Shown here in pieces: positions 42,334-51,426 of a stretch of DNA of 64,000 nucleotides. The notes beneath the pieces were generated by a model. The model made no database searches and was not told the DNA's origin. It was given only the letters and a program-made list of their open reading frames with translations. Source of the stretch: Actinomycetota bacterium (GTDB lineage: Bacteria; Actinomycetota; AC-67); the NCBI GenBank assembly GCA_041658565.1, contig JBAZZY010000010.1:23394-87393 (forward strand). The letters are read 5' to 3'. The position numbers and the translations under genes are program-made. The first letter of the stretch is position 1. Every line of letters begins with the position of its first letter.

Positions 42334-43450
42334 GGAACACCCTCGGGATGCGAGGCGAAACCCTCGTCACGACTTCGTAGTTGATGGTCCCGGTGGCAGC
42401 AGCCACTGCCTCGACACCGATTCGTTCGCCGCCCTGTTCGCCGATCAGCACGATCTCGTCCCCCACCTCGCACTCGTCGTCTCCAAGATCCGCCATGAAG
42501 GAATCCATGCACACGGTCCCCACCGCAGGGTAGCGCCGTCCACCGATAAGCACGTCGGCGTTGGAGGACAACCCGCGCGGCCATCCGTCCGCGTACCCGA
42601 GCGGGATCGTGACGATGGTTGCGTCCCGCTTCAGCCGGTACCGATGCCCATAGGACACCGCCTCGCCGCCACGAACTCGCTTGACCATCGCCGCGCGCGC
42701 CTTCAGTGTCAGCGCCGGTCGCAACGCGACAATCCCGTCACACTTGGGGCCCGGAGACAAGCCGTACATCGCGATCCCGACACGCACCATGTCGAAGTGC
42801 GCGTCGGGTCGCGTGAGCGAGGCAGCGGAATTCCCGGCGTGCAGCAAGCGCGGTTCGATCCCATGCGCGCGCAACTCATCGACTGCCGCAGCGAAGCGCG
42901 ACAACTGCACTGAAATGAACGGATGATCCGGCTCGTCGGCAAAAGCGAAGTGCGTGAAAGCTCCCTCGATCTCCACGAGCGGGTGCGCGCGCAGCGCCAG
43001 GGCAAACTCATCGATTCGATCCGACGGCCAGCCGAGCCGATTGAGCCCGGTGTCGATCTTCACGTGCGCGCGGATCGGGCTTCCCGCGCGCGCCGCCGCA
43101 GCTCCCAGCGCCTCGAGGCCGGCAATCGTGAACACCGCAGGCGTCAAGTCCCTCGCCAAGACCTCCGCGGCGCGATCGTACGCAGGTTCCTGCATCAGCA
43201 GCACCGGCGCACCGATCCCCGCCTCGCGCAGCCGAATCCCTTCCTCCAGCAGCACCACACCCAACCCGGCCGCCCCGGCCTCAAGGGCCGCGCGCGCCAC
43301 TTCGACGTCGCCGTGGCCGTAAGCATTTGCCTTCACCACCGCCATGATGCGCGTGCCGTGGTTCAGGCCTGTCGCGATATTCACAAGGTTCGCCCGAATA
43401 GCTCCGAGATCCACCTCGGCCCACGCGGGGCGCGGCGCGCGCGCGATCAC
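42326..43450 (-). CDS. alr: Alanine racemase
   Basis: The GTG at 43450 overlaps the nnrED stop (GTGA); the longer frame to 43561 is overlap only. The 374-residue PLP enzyme makes D-Ala for peptidoglycan. The PLP Lys is in VVKANAYGHG and the second base Tyr lies in the C-terminal domain (YGHRYRLKRD region, with RVGIAMYGLSPG conserved). The length is typical. Confidence 0.96.
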   Translation of the reverse strand: MIARAPRPAWAEVDLGAIRANLVNIATGLNHGTRIMAVVKANAYGHGDVEVARAALEAGAAGLGVVLLEEGIRLREAGIGAPVLLMQEPAYDRAAEVLARDLTPAVFTIAGLEALGAAAARAGSPIRAHVKIDTGLNRLGWPSDRIDEFALALRAHPLVEIEGAFTHFAFADEPDHPFISVQLSRFAAAVDELRAHGIEPRLLHAGNSAASLTRPDAHFDMVRVGIAMYGLSPGPKCDGIVALRPALTLKARAAMVKRVRGGEAVSYGHRYRLKRDATIVTIPLGYADGWPRGLSSNADVLIGGRRYPAVGTVCMDSFMADLGDDECEVGDEIVLIGEQGGERIGVEAVAAATGTINYEVVTRVSPRIPRVFRG

Positions 43451-44964
43451 CCGGCCACCTCGTGCAGCAAGGGGCCGATCTCGGCGGCCAGTGCCGAGGC
43501 GTTGGACGTGTGCGGATCGAGTCGCGCGGCCAAACGGTCGCCCGCCGCGCCGTGCAGCCACACACCCAGCGCGATCAAGCGCGCGTTCACCGGCTCACCG
43601 CGAGCCGCTGCCTGCGCCGCCAGCGCGCCGAGCATCCCGGTAAGTACGTCGCCGGTCCCACCTTGAGCAAGCGAGGGCCCGCCGGTTGGGTTCACCCATG
43701 TCTCACCGTCGGGCGCGGCGATCACAGTCCCGGGACCCTTGAAGACGATCAAGCACCCCGACTCCGCCGCTGCATCGGAGGCGGCCGCAAGCCTGTCGGA
43801 ATCGAGTTTGGAAGCGCTTTGTCCGCTCAACCGAGCGAGTTCGCCGGCGTGCGGCGTGAGGACGACCGGCGCGGATCGGGCGCGCGCCGGTCCGGCGAGG
43901 TCCCCCGCGAAAACGCCCAACCCGTCGGCATCAAGCACCACGGGTATATCCAGACGCGCAAGCAGTTCCCGCACGGCGGCGACTGCTTGAGGCTGGGTGG
44001 TGAGGCCGGGTCCGACTGCGACGGCGTGAAACTCCGAGGCGCGCGCGCAGATCGCTTCGACCGCCGACGCATCGAACGTGTCGGACGAAAGCGGGATCGT
44101 GGTGACCTCCGGCGTGCGTGTCACGGCCGCGCGGCAAGCGGCCTCGGGAGCACACAGAACCGTCAATCCCGCACCGGTGTGCATGCCCGCCGAAACCACC
44201 AGTGCTGCCGCCCCGGGCATCGCTGTCGATCCTGCCACGACCAGAAGCGTCCCGGCACTTCGCTTGTGCTCGCCCGGGGCCCTTCGCGGCAGCGCGCGCG
44301 CAACGTCGGATCGCTCCAACGCGCGCGCCGAACCGCCTGCGAGATCCACCGGAACCCCGATCCCGGCCACCTGGATCCGTCCGGCGTGGACGGCGCCGGG
44401 AACGAAGAGCAATCCGGGCTTGAGTCCACCGAGCGTCACCGTGACGTCGGCACGGACGGCGACTCCGGGCACAGAACCGGTGTCGGCGTCGATGCCGGAC
44501 GGAACATCTATGGACAGAACCGGTGCGGTCGCGCGCGCAATCGCTTCGATGGCTGCGGCAGACGGACCCTCGGGCGCGCGCGCCAGTCCGACACCCAAGA
44601 CCGCATCGATCACCAGATCCGCGCGCGCCAACTCACGATCGAGCAACGCGGAATCACAGACCCTGCCGCGGAAACCCTCGAGCTGAGCGGCCGGCAGCGC
44701 GGCAAGCGGACCCGCGACCGGCACCACCACAACGTGCGCCCCCCAGCCCGTAAGAAACCGCCCGGCAACGATCCCGTCACCGCCGTTGTTGCCTTTTCCG
44801 CACACAACGACGATGCGGAGGCCGGAAGTTCCCCCGAGCATCGCGCGCGCGGCGCGCGCAACGGCGAACCCAGCGTTGCGCATAAGACCGGCCACCGGAA
44901 TCCCGCGCGCGACACACGCCGCGTCCTGATTCCGGACGTCCGCAGCTCGCAGGACGTCAAGCAT
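43447..44964 (-). CDS. nnrDE: Bifunctional NAD(P)H-hydrate epimerase / ADP-dependent dehydratase
   Basis: The 505-residue fusion repairs hydrated NAD(P)H. The N-terminal epimerase (YjeF_N, about 1-215) has VVCGKGNNGGDG. The C-terminal dehydratase (about 225-500) has VLTPHAGELARLSG and the ATP/ADP-site GGTGDVLTGMLGAL. Operon position between glmS and alr is common in actinobacteria. The start lies 2 bp after the glmS stop. Confidence 0.96.
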   Translation of the reverse strand: MLDVLRAADVRNQDAACVARGIPVAGLMRNAGFAVARAARAMLGGTSGLRIVVVCGKGNNGGDGIVAGRFLTGWGAHVVVVPVAGPLAALPAAQLEGFRGRVCDSALLDRELARADLVIDAVLGVGLARAPEGPSAAAIEAIARATAPVLSIDVPSGIDADTGSVPGVAVRADVTVTLGGLKPGLLFVPGAVHAGRIQVAGIGVPVDLAGGSARALERSDVARALPRRAPGEHKRSAGTLLVVAGSTAMPGAAALVVSAGMHTGAGLTVLCAPEAACRAAVTRTPEVTTIPLSSDTFDASAVEAICARASEFHAVAVGPGLTTQPQAVAAVRELLARLDIPVVLDADGLGVFAGDLAGPARARSAPVVLTPHAGELARLSGQSASKLDSDRLAAASDAAAESGCLIVFKGPGTVIAAPDGETWVNPTGGPSLAQGGTGDVLTGMLGALAAQAAARGEPVNARLIALGVWLHGAAGDRLAARLDPHTSNASALAAEIGPLLHEVAG

Positions 44965-44966
44965 GG

Positions 44967-46796
44967 CTACTCGACCGTGACGCTCTTGGCGAGGTTTCGC
45001 GGCTGATCCACATTGCAGCCGCGAAGCGTCGCGACCTCGTAAGCCAAGAACTGCATCGGCACCGCCACCAGCGCAGGGACCAAGAGTTCGTGGACACGGG
45101 GAACCTCGATCACGCGATCGGCATGACGCGCCACCTCGTCACGATCGCCCTCACTGCAGATCGCGACGACGAACGCGCCGCGCGCCTTGACCTCCTGGAT
45201 GTTGGAAAGCACCTTCTGATACACGTGACACTGCGTCGCGACGGCCACGACCGGCACGCCCTGCTCGATCAAGGCGATCGGACCATGCTTGAGTTCGCCG
45301 GCGGCGAATCCCTCGGCATGCACGTAGCTGATCTCCTTTAGCTTCAGCGCGCCTTCGAGTGCCAGCGGGTATCCGACGTGGCGGCCCATGAAGATAACGC
45401 TCGAGGCGCCGGCGATCTCAGCGGCGATCGCCTTCACCGGCTCATGCAGGTCGAGCACGCTCTCGATCAACGCCGGCAGACGCTGCATATCGGCCACAAT
45501 TGCCGCGGCCTCCGACGGCCACATGGTCGCCCGCACTTGCGCAAGGTACAGCGCCAGCAACTTCAGCCCGACGACCTGCGTCAGAAACGTCTTGGTGGCC
45601 GCGACGCCGACTTCCGGACCGGCGCGCGTGTACAGCACCCCGTCCGCTTCCCTCGCGACGCTGGAGCCGACCACATTGACCACCGCCATGACCTTCGCGC
45701 GCTGCTCGCGCGCGTATCGCACTGCTTCCAGCGTGTCGATGGTCTCACCCGACTGCGACACCGCGATCACAAGCGTGTCACGGTCCAGCACCGGATCGCG
45801 GTAACGAAACTCACTGGCGATCTCGATCTCAACCGGCAAGCGGGTCCAGTGCTCAATCGCGTACTTGGCAACCAGCCCGGCATGAAACGCGGACCCGCAA
45901 GCGACCACGAAGACCTTGTCGATCGCGCGGATCTCCTCGTCGGCCAAGCGCAGCTCATCCAGCATCAACTTCCCGTCAGGCAGCGTTCGTCCACGCAATG
46001 CGTCGGCAACCGCATCGGGCTGCTCGTAGATCTCCTTGAGCATGAACGTGTCGAACCCGGACTTCTCCGCCGCCTGCACATCCCAGTCGATGTGGATGGC
46101 GTTGCCCTCGGCGGGGGATCCGTCGAGCGTCGTAAGGCGGAAACCGTCGCGGCGAATCTCGACAAGTTGGTCGTCGAGCACGTGCACGACGTCGCGCGTG
46201 TGCGGGAGCAATGCCGTCGGGTCCGACGCCAGATACGTCCCCTTGTCATTCCGTCCGACGATCAGCGGACTCGTTCGCTTCGCCGCGACGATTAGGCCGG
46301 GCTCGTCGGCGGCAATAACTCCGATTGCAAAGGCGCCCTCGACTTCCGCGACGATGCGACGCACGGCCGCGACAAGGTCGCCTTCGTAGACCGACTCGAT
46401 CAAGTGCGCCAAGGTCTCGGTGTCGGTGTCGGAGGAAAACACGTGTCCGTCCGCCTCCAGGCGCGTTCGCAATTCGAAGAAGTTCTCAATGATCCCGTTG
46501 TGGATCAGTGCGATTCTCCCGGCGCAATCGGAATGAGGGTGCGCGTTGCGATCCGTCGGGCCGCCGTGCGTCGCCCATCGGGTGTGCCCGATCCCGGTCG
46601 TGCCCTCGATCACCAAAGGTGCAAGCTCTTTGTCGAGCGCTTCGATCTTGCCGGCCTTTCGCACCAACCGGATTCCGCCGTTCTCCAGCACCGCAACGCC
46701 CGCGGAGTCGTACCCGCGATAGTCCAGTCTGCGAAGTCCGTCGACGACGACGGAGAGAGCGGGGGTATCCCCGACCACGCCCATGATTCCGCACAT
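44967..46796 (-). CDS. glmS: Glutamine-fructose-6-phosphate aminotransferase
   Basis: The 609-residue enzyme makes glucosamine-6-phosphate for cell-wall synthesis. The N-terminal Cys nucleophile (MCGIMG), the glutaminase residues (GHTRWATHG) and two SIS domains (VACGSAFHAG, FMGRHVGYPLALEGALKLKEISY) are intact, with the C-terminal DQPRNLAKSVTVE. It follows glmM by 55 bp. No glmS ribozyme-like leader is expected or seen in this short gap. Confidence 0.98.
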   Translation of the reverse strand: MCGIMGVVGDTPALSVVVDGLRRLDYRGYDSAGVAVLENGGIRLVRKAGKIEALDKELAPLVIEGTTGIGHTRWATHGGPTDRNAHPHSDCAGRIALIHNGIIENFFELRTRLEADGHVFSSDTDTETLAHLIESVYEGDLVAAVRRIVAEVEGAFAIGVIAADEPGLIVAAKRTSPLIVGRNDKGTYLASDPTALLPHTRDVVHVLDDQLVEIRRDGFRLTTLDGSPAEGNAIHIDWDVQAAEKSGFDTFMLKEIYEQPDAVADALRGRTLPDGKLMLDELRLADEEIRAIDKVFVVACGSAFHAGLVAKYAIEHWTRLPVEIEIASEFRYRDPVLDRDTLVIAVSQSGETIDTLEAVRYAREQRAKVMAVVNVVGSSVAREADGVLYTRAGPEVGVAATKTFLTQVVGLKLLALYLAQVRATMWPSEAAAIVADMQRLPALIESVLDLHEPVKAIAAEIAGASSVIFMGRHVGYPLALEGALKLKEISYVHAEGFAAGELKHGPIALIEQGVPVVAVATQCHVYQKVLSNIQEVKARGAFVVAICSEGDRDEVARHADRVIEVPRVHELLVPALVAVPMQFLAYEVATLRGCNVDQPRNLAKSVTVE

Positions 46797-46851
46797 ATGC
46801 GCCTCAGTCTACCGGCGCTCGGGAACTGTCTGCGTACGATCGGCCGGGCGA

Positions 46852-48159
46852 TCAGCCCAGCGTCGCCCGTACTACTTCAACCACTGTTTCAACCGCGGCG
46901 CGAGCGCGCTCTTGGGTCGGGGCCTCCGCCATGACGCGCACGAGTTGCTCGGTGCCGGACGCGCGCACCAACAACCGACCCTCGCCGTTCATCCCGGCTT
47001 CCACGGCGCTCACCACATCCCACACCGGCCTCGCGTCGGCGAGCGATTCGCGGTCCCGCACTCGAACGTTGACCAGGACCTGTGGGAACCGAGGGATGCG
47101 CGCAGCCAGATCCGCGAGGCTCGCCCCGGTAGAGGCCACGACACGCATCAATCGAAGAGCGGTCAGAATCCCGTCCCCGGTCGTGTGGCGGTCGAGGAAG
47201 ACGATGTGACCGGATTGCTCCCCGCCCATCACGGAGCCGCTCGCGAGCATCTCCGCGAGCACGTACCGGTCCCCCACCTTTGTTTCCAGCACGCGGATTC
47301 CCTCGCGCTCCATCGCCCTGCGGAATCCGAGGTTAGCCATCACGGTCGTAACCACGGTGTTCTCGGCGAGCGCGCCGAGATCTCGAGCATGCAGCGCGCA
47401 AATCCCGAGGATCTGGTCGCCGTCGACAATGTCGCCGCGCGCGTCGATGGCGATGAACCGGTCCGCGTCGCCGTCGTGAGTGATCCCCGCATCGGCACCG
47501 GTCTCGATCACCTTTGCCGCACAGGCCTCGGGATGCGTTGATCCGACGCCGGCGTTGATGTTGGTGCCGTCCGGCTCTGCGCCGATCACAATCACCTTGG
47601 CGCCCGCGCGCCGGTAAACCTCTGGGGCGATCGAGAACGCCGCGCCGTTGGCGCAGTCGACCACCACGCGCAAACCCGCCAGCGACGGAACGCCTTCGAG
47701 CAAGAACTCCTCATAACGCTCGCGCGCGTCCGTGAGAGGCTCGGGTGCGGCCGGCGGATCCGCGGTGCCGTCCATTGCGGCCTCGATGCGGTCTTCGACT
47801 TCGTCGGGCAACTTCATGCCGTCGGGGCCGAAGAACTTGATGCCGTTGTCCGCCGCAGGATTGTGGCTCGCGCTGATGACAATGCCCGCCGTCGCGCCGT
47901 AGGCGTGAACCAGGTGAGCGACTCCCGCGGTCGGCATCACGCCGGCCGACAACGAATGCCCGCCCGCCGCAACGATGCCGGATGCAAGTGCACTCTCCAG
48001 CGCAGGGCCTGATGCGCGCGTGTCCATCCCGATGACGATGCGGGGGGATCCGTCTCCCAGGACCGTTGCAGCCGCGTGTCCAAGGGCGCGCGCAAGATCG
48101 TCGGTCAGGGTCGTGCCGTAAGTGCCACGAACGCCGTCGGTCCCGAAAAGGCGGGCCAC
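46852..48159 (-). CDS. glmM: Phosphoglucosamine mutase
   Basis: The 435-residue enzyme interconverts glucosamine-6-P and -1-P. The active-site Ser is in ISASHNP, the metal loop is DGDADR and the sugar loop is GEQSGH. It follows rpsI by 7 bp, an arrangement conserved in many actinobacteria, and leads into glmS. Confidence 0.98.
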   Translation of the reverse strand: MARLFGTDGVRGTYGTTLTDDLARALGHAAATVLGDGSPRIVIGMDTRASGPALESALASGIVAAGGHSLSAGVMPTAGVAHLVHAYGATAGIVISASHNPAADNGIKFFGPDGMKLPDEVEDRIEAAMDGTADPPAAPEPLTDARERYEEFLLEGVPSLAGLRVVVDCANGAAFSIAPEVYRRAGAKVIVIGAEPDGTNINAGVGSTHPEACAAKVIETGADAGITHDGDADRFIAIDARGDIVDGDQILGICALHARDLGALAENTVVTTVMANLGFRRAMEREGIRVLETKVGDRYVLAEMLASGSVMGGEQSGHIVFLDRHTTGDGILTALRLMRVVASTGASLADLAARIPRFPQVLVNVRVRDRESLADARPVWDVVSAVEAGMNGEGRLLVRASGTEQLVRVMAEAPTQERARAAVETVVEVVRATLG

Positions 48160-48166
48160 AGCCGTA

Positions 48167-48565
48167 CTAGCGCTTGGAGTACTGCGGCGCCTTGCGGGCC
48201 TTCTTGAGGCCGTACTTGCGGCGTTCCTTGGCGCGAGCGTCGCGAGTGAGCAGACCCTTGCGCTTCAACTCGGTACGCAACGTCGGGTCGGCCTCGATGA
48301 GCGCGCGCGCGATGCCGTGGCGCAGCGCCCCCGCCTGCCCGCTGGTTCCGCCGCCTGCCAGCGACGCGATCACGTCGTAGCGCTCGGCCGTGTTGGTGAG
48401 CCGCAGGGGCTCGGTCACGACCATCTGAAGCGCCGGACGCGGGAAGTAGTCCTTGAGTGGGCGGCCGTTCAGAGTGAACTGACCCGTTCCGGACACGATG
48501 CGCACGCGCGCGACCGATTCCTTGCGTCGGCCCGTCGCTCGAATTGCCTGTGCCGCTATCGCCAT
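48167..48565 (-). CDS. rpsI: 30S ribosomal protein S9
   Basis: The 132-residue protein ends in the conserved C-terminal KKARKAPQYSKR that reaches the P-site tRNA. It overlaps rplM by one base (TAATG). Confidence 0.98.
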   Translation of the reverse strand: MAIAAQAIRATGRRKESVARVRIVSGTGQFTLNGRPLKDYFPRPALQMVVTEPLRLTNTAERYDVIASLAGGGTSGQAGALRHGIARALIEADPTLRTELKRKGLLTRDARAKERRKYGLKKARKAPQYSKR

Positions 48566-49008
48566 TACCGAGTCACCGCCTTCGCCTGGTAGGGCTCCGG
48601 CTTCTGCGCTTCGTGCGGATGCTCGGGACCGTCGTACACCTTCAACTTCTCGCCCATCGCGCGTCCAAGCCGGTTGTGCGGGAGCATTCCCTTCACCGCG
48701 CGTTCAACCGCCAACGACGGCCGCGTCTGCAGCAGCTCCTCGTACGACACGCGCGTGAGACCGCCCGGGTACCCCGAGTGGCGGATGAACTCCTTCTGGG
48801 CGGTCTTCTTGCCCGTCAATCGGATCTTGCTCGCGTTGACGATGACGACGAAGTCGCCGCAGTCGACGTGGGGAGCAAAGATCGGCTTGTGCTTTCCGCG
48901 GAGAAGGCGCGCGGCTTCAACGGCAAGGCGACCCAGGACGCGATCTTCCGCGTCCAGGACCCACCAACGACGCTGGATATCTGAGGGTTTCGGAGAGAAT
49001 GTTTTCAT
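48565..49008 (-). CDS. rplM: 50S ribosomal protein L13
   Basis: The 147-residue L13 has the typical core (DAEDRVLGRLAVEAARLLRGKHKP, MLPHNRLGRAMGEKLKVY). The start is ATG 49008. The preceding bases (CACTTTATTT) are AT-rich and contain no Shine-Dalgarno. It is the first gene of the rplM-rpsI-glmM-glmS run and is separated from truA by a three-gene insertion. Confidence 0.98.
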   Translation of the reverse strand: MKTFSPKPSDIQRRWWVLDAEDRVLGRLAVEAARLLRGKHKPIFAPHVDCGDFVVIVNASKIRLTGKKTAQKEFIRHSGYPGGLTRVSYEELLQTRPSLAVERAVKGMLPHNRLGRAMGEKLKVYDGPEHPHEAQKPEPYQAKAVTR

Positions 49009-49041
49009 AAATAAAGTGCCTGGTCAGCGGGCGGAAACTCT

Positions 49042-49062
49042 ACCCGGGCGCCGCCCCCGGGT
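49042..49062 (-). promoter_or_regulatory. GC-rich hairpin in the rplM leader
   Basis: ACCCGGG, a seven-base loop and CCCGGGT form a strong stem 34-54 bases upstream of the rplM ATG and 34 bases past the exporter stop. It could end the exporter transcript or be part of an L13 leader. Confidence 0.5.
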
Positions 49063-49095
49063 CAACCTGCGCGAATTCCTCCGGGGACTGAAGAC

Positions 49096-50235
49096 CTAGG
49101 TCTGAGGGCGAAGGATCGCCCGCTCCCCCGACGTGAGCCGGCGTGCCGCCTCAACGAGCAACGTGGAGTAGACGATGGTCGGGAGCAGGACCGAGAGTAT
49201 CGCGCCGATCCCAAGTGGCCCCAGAATTCCCTCGCGCGCGAGGATCATGGGTCCCAGCACAGGGACCGCAAGGAGAGCAGGCGCAGGGGAGATGTCGGGC
49301 ACGACCAGGAAGATCACGCTCATGACTCCGGCGGGAATGTAGATCGAAGCGGAGAGCGAGGATGCCTCTCGGGCCGAAGTCCCCCAAGCACCGACAGCCA
49401 GGCCTGCGGACACCGTAAACGCAGCCACGGCGAACATCGCGATCGACAGGGAAGACAACTCGGCCCACCCGAAGGACAGCCGGCCCCCCAAAGCAGGAAG
49501 ATCCAGAACGCTGACCACCGCAAACGGTAACAAACTGACTGCGGCAACCGTCAGCGCGGCCAGCATGGACACCCCCCACTTGGCTGCGATGACCTGCCAA
49601 GGACGGTAAGGAAGGACGAGGAGCGACTCGAGAGTTCGGCCGTCTTTCTCTGAGGCAAGGGTCGAAACCGAGAAGCCAAGCATGACGCTGAGCGGGAACC
49701 AGACGTAGACCGGCAGAACCGAGGCTGCGAAGAACCTCCTTCCCGCTGGGCTGCGTACAAGGTCGGTGGTGTGGATGTTGACCTCTCGGCGGCGTTCCGC
49801 AACTGCCGTCGCTCTATTCAGCACTCCCTGCACACGGAAGAACGCGAGCACCGACTTGCCGCTTGCACCCAGCAGCAAGACCTCCACGTTGAGTTCAGGC
49901 GCGCGCTTTCCCCGCAGAGTGGTGGAGACGACCATCCCCACGTCTGCCTTTCGCCCAAGAACCGCGGCAGCGGCGTCGCGGGTTTCACGGATGGTGATCC
50001 CCCCGGACTCCAACGCTTGGCGGACCGGTTCGGCTCCTCCCTGGACGGCCACGACGACCGAGCCGTGAGAGAGGTCCGTAGCGGAACGCTGCGCAATCAG
50101 GCCGGGAAGTCCGAAGAAGAGAGGAACGAACAACAGCGGCTGGAGAAGCGTAGAGATCCGCACCCACCGCTGTCGGCCGATATCCATCAACTCACGCCGG
50201 AGGATGGTGGCGATCCCAGCCGGAGTATCGGTCAT
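49096..50235 (-). CDS. ABC-2 type permease, NatB-like
   Basis: The 379-residue membrane protein has an N-terminal span, a large extracytoplasmic domain (about 50-180) and five or six C-terminal spans, with the ABC-2 loop SEKDGRTLESLLVLPYRPWQ. This shape fits the NatB/LptB-independent exporter group (sodium, antibiotic or peptide export). It overlaps its ATPase gene by 4 bp. The substrate is unknown. Confidence 0.9.
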   Translation of the reverse strand: MTDTPAGIATILRRELMDIGRQRWVRISTLLQPLLFVPLFFGLPGLIAQRSATDLSHGSVVVAVQGGAEPVRQALESGGITIRETRDAAAAVLGRKADVGMVVSTTLRGKRAPELNVEVLLLGASGKSVLAFFRVQGVLNRATAVAERRREVNIHTTDLVRSPAGRRFFAASVLPVYVWFPLSVMLGFSVSTLASEKDGRTLESLLVLPYRPWQVIAAKWGVSMLAALTVAAVSLLPFAVVSVLDLPALGGRLSFGWAELSSLSIAMFAVAAFTVSAGLAVGAWGTSAREASSLSASIYIPAGVMSVIFLVVPDISPAPALLAVPVLGPMILAREGILGPLGIGAILSVLLPTIVYSTLLVEAARRLTSGERAILRPQT

Positions 50236-51074
50236 GCGCTCCCCTCGTGCCCGAAAGCACCTTCGCCGAGAAGTGCGGCACTCGGTGGGTCCATCGTGCC
50301 CGCCAAGGCCTCGTCTTTGAGGGCGTCGAGGAATGCCAGACGGAACTCGCCGGTGACATGGCGACGTGCGATGTCCTCGACAGATCCTTCAACGACCACA
50401 CGGCCCGCCGTAATGCCGACCACGTTGCGGCAGAGCAGTTGCACCTCGGTGAGGATGTGCGTGGATAGGAGCACCGTCTTGTGGGCGAAAGCGCTCCCGG
50501 TCAGAAGGTCGTGTACTGCGGCTGCGGCTGAAACGTCCAAAGACGCCGTGGGTTCGTCGAGCAGCAAGACCGGGGGATCGTGGACCAGCGCGCGCGCCAA
50601 GGCGATCTTCTGTCGCGTCCCCTTTGAAAGCACGGCCGCCTTCGAATCCAAACGGTCGTGGAAGGACAGGAGTTCCGCGAGTTCCTCCACGCGCCGGCGC
50701 GCGACCGCCGAACTCAGGCCGAAGGATCGCGCAGCGAACACGAGTTGCTCGCGGCAAGTGAGGCGATCGTAGAGACCCGGGTCTTCCGTGAGCAGGCCGA
50801 TCGAGCGCCGGACCTCCCGGGAGTTCGCCACGGTATCCAGTCCGCACACGCGCACCGAACCGGAGTCCGGACGAAGAAGGGTGGCGATCAAGCGAAGTGT
50901 CGTCGTCTTGCCGGCGCCGTTGGGTCCGAGCAGTCCGGTGATCAGACCGGGCACCGCGAGGAAACCGACGCCCCTCAAGACCGGCTTCCCGCCGAGGCTT
51001 CGCCGGACATCCACGACTTCAATCACGGCGCGATATTGCCCTCCGCGATCCAACAGCTGGGCTATACCCGACAT
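50232..51074 (-). CDS. ABC-2 exporter ATP-binding subunit, NatA-like
   Basis: The start is uncertain: ATG 51074 is used, with TTG 51092 as an alternative. The ATPase has Walker A GPNGAGKTTT, the signature variant LSKGTRQKIALAR, Walker B VLLLDEPTASLD and switch His in STHILTE. The LSKG variant is typical of NatA/CcmA-type exporters. It works with the downstream permease. Together with the + strand lipoprotein it separates truA from rplM. Confidence 0.9.
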   Translation of the reverse strand: MSGIAQLLDRGGQYRAVIEVVDVRRSLGGKPVLRGVGFLAVPGLITGLLGPNGAGKTTTLRLIATLLRPDSGSVRVCGLDTVANSREVRRSIGLLTEDPGLYDRLTCREQLVFAARSFGLSSAVARRRVEELAELLSFHDRLDSKAAVLSKGTRQKIALARALVHDPPVLLLDEPTASLDVSAAAAVHDLLTGSAFAHKTVLLSTHILTEVQLLCRNVVGITAGRVVVEGSVEDIARRHVTGEFRLAFLDALKDEALAGTMDPPSAALLGEGAFGHEGSA

Positions 51075-51426
51075 CGACTGATCTTCTGTCAAGAACCGGC
51101 GTCACGGTGCTCCGCCTTTCCTGTCCGCCATACGCACGTGCAGTCGCAGTAAGCGGCCGCATGTGACGCAGGCATTTCTGTAGGGGGAAAGTAGGGTGCA
51201 ATGGGCCGCGGCGCAAGACCCGGTCGGATGCGCTGCTACCACGCGGGAGGCCGCCGACCGAGGAGCAGTGGAAGGAGCCCCGACACCGAAAATAGGGCGT
51301 GCGCGCTTGTCAAGGGGGGGATGCCATCCGAGACCGCGCTCGCACCGAGGAACGACACCCCTTGCCCTCAACGCCGCCGTGGGTTACGAATGGGACATAT
51401 CTGCAACACGGGATCGGGGGGAAGAG
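51075..51426. other. Divergent intergenic region between exporter and lipoprotein
   Basis: About 350 bp without a supported gene. Open frames exist, including an in-frame upstream extension of the lipoprotein from 51196, but none has a signal peptide or protein-like composition. A G7 run at 51314-51320 precedes an ATG that leads nowhere convincing. It presumably holds the divergent promoters; none stands out. Confidence 0.5.

Noticed and set aside
43462..45006. 514-codon + strand frame ending YSTVTLLARFRG
   Set aside because: It is antisense to nnrDE and the glmS C-terminus; composition is Arg/His-rich and no domain is visible.
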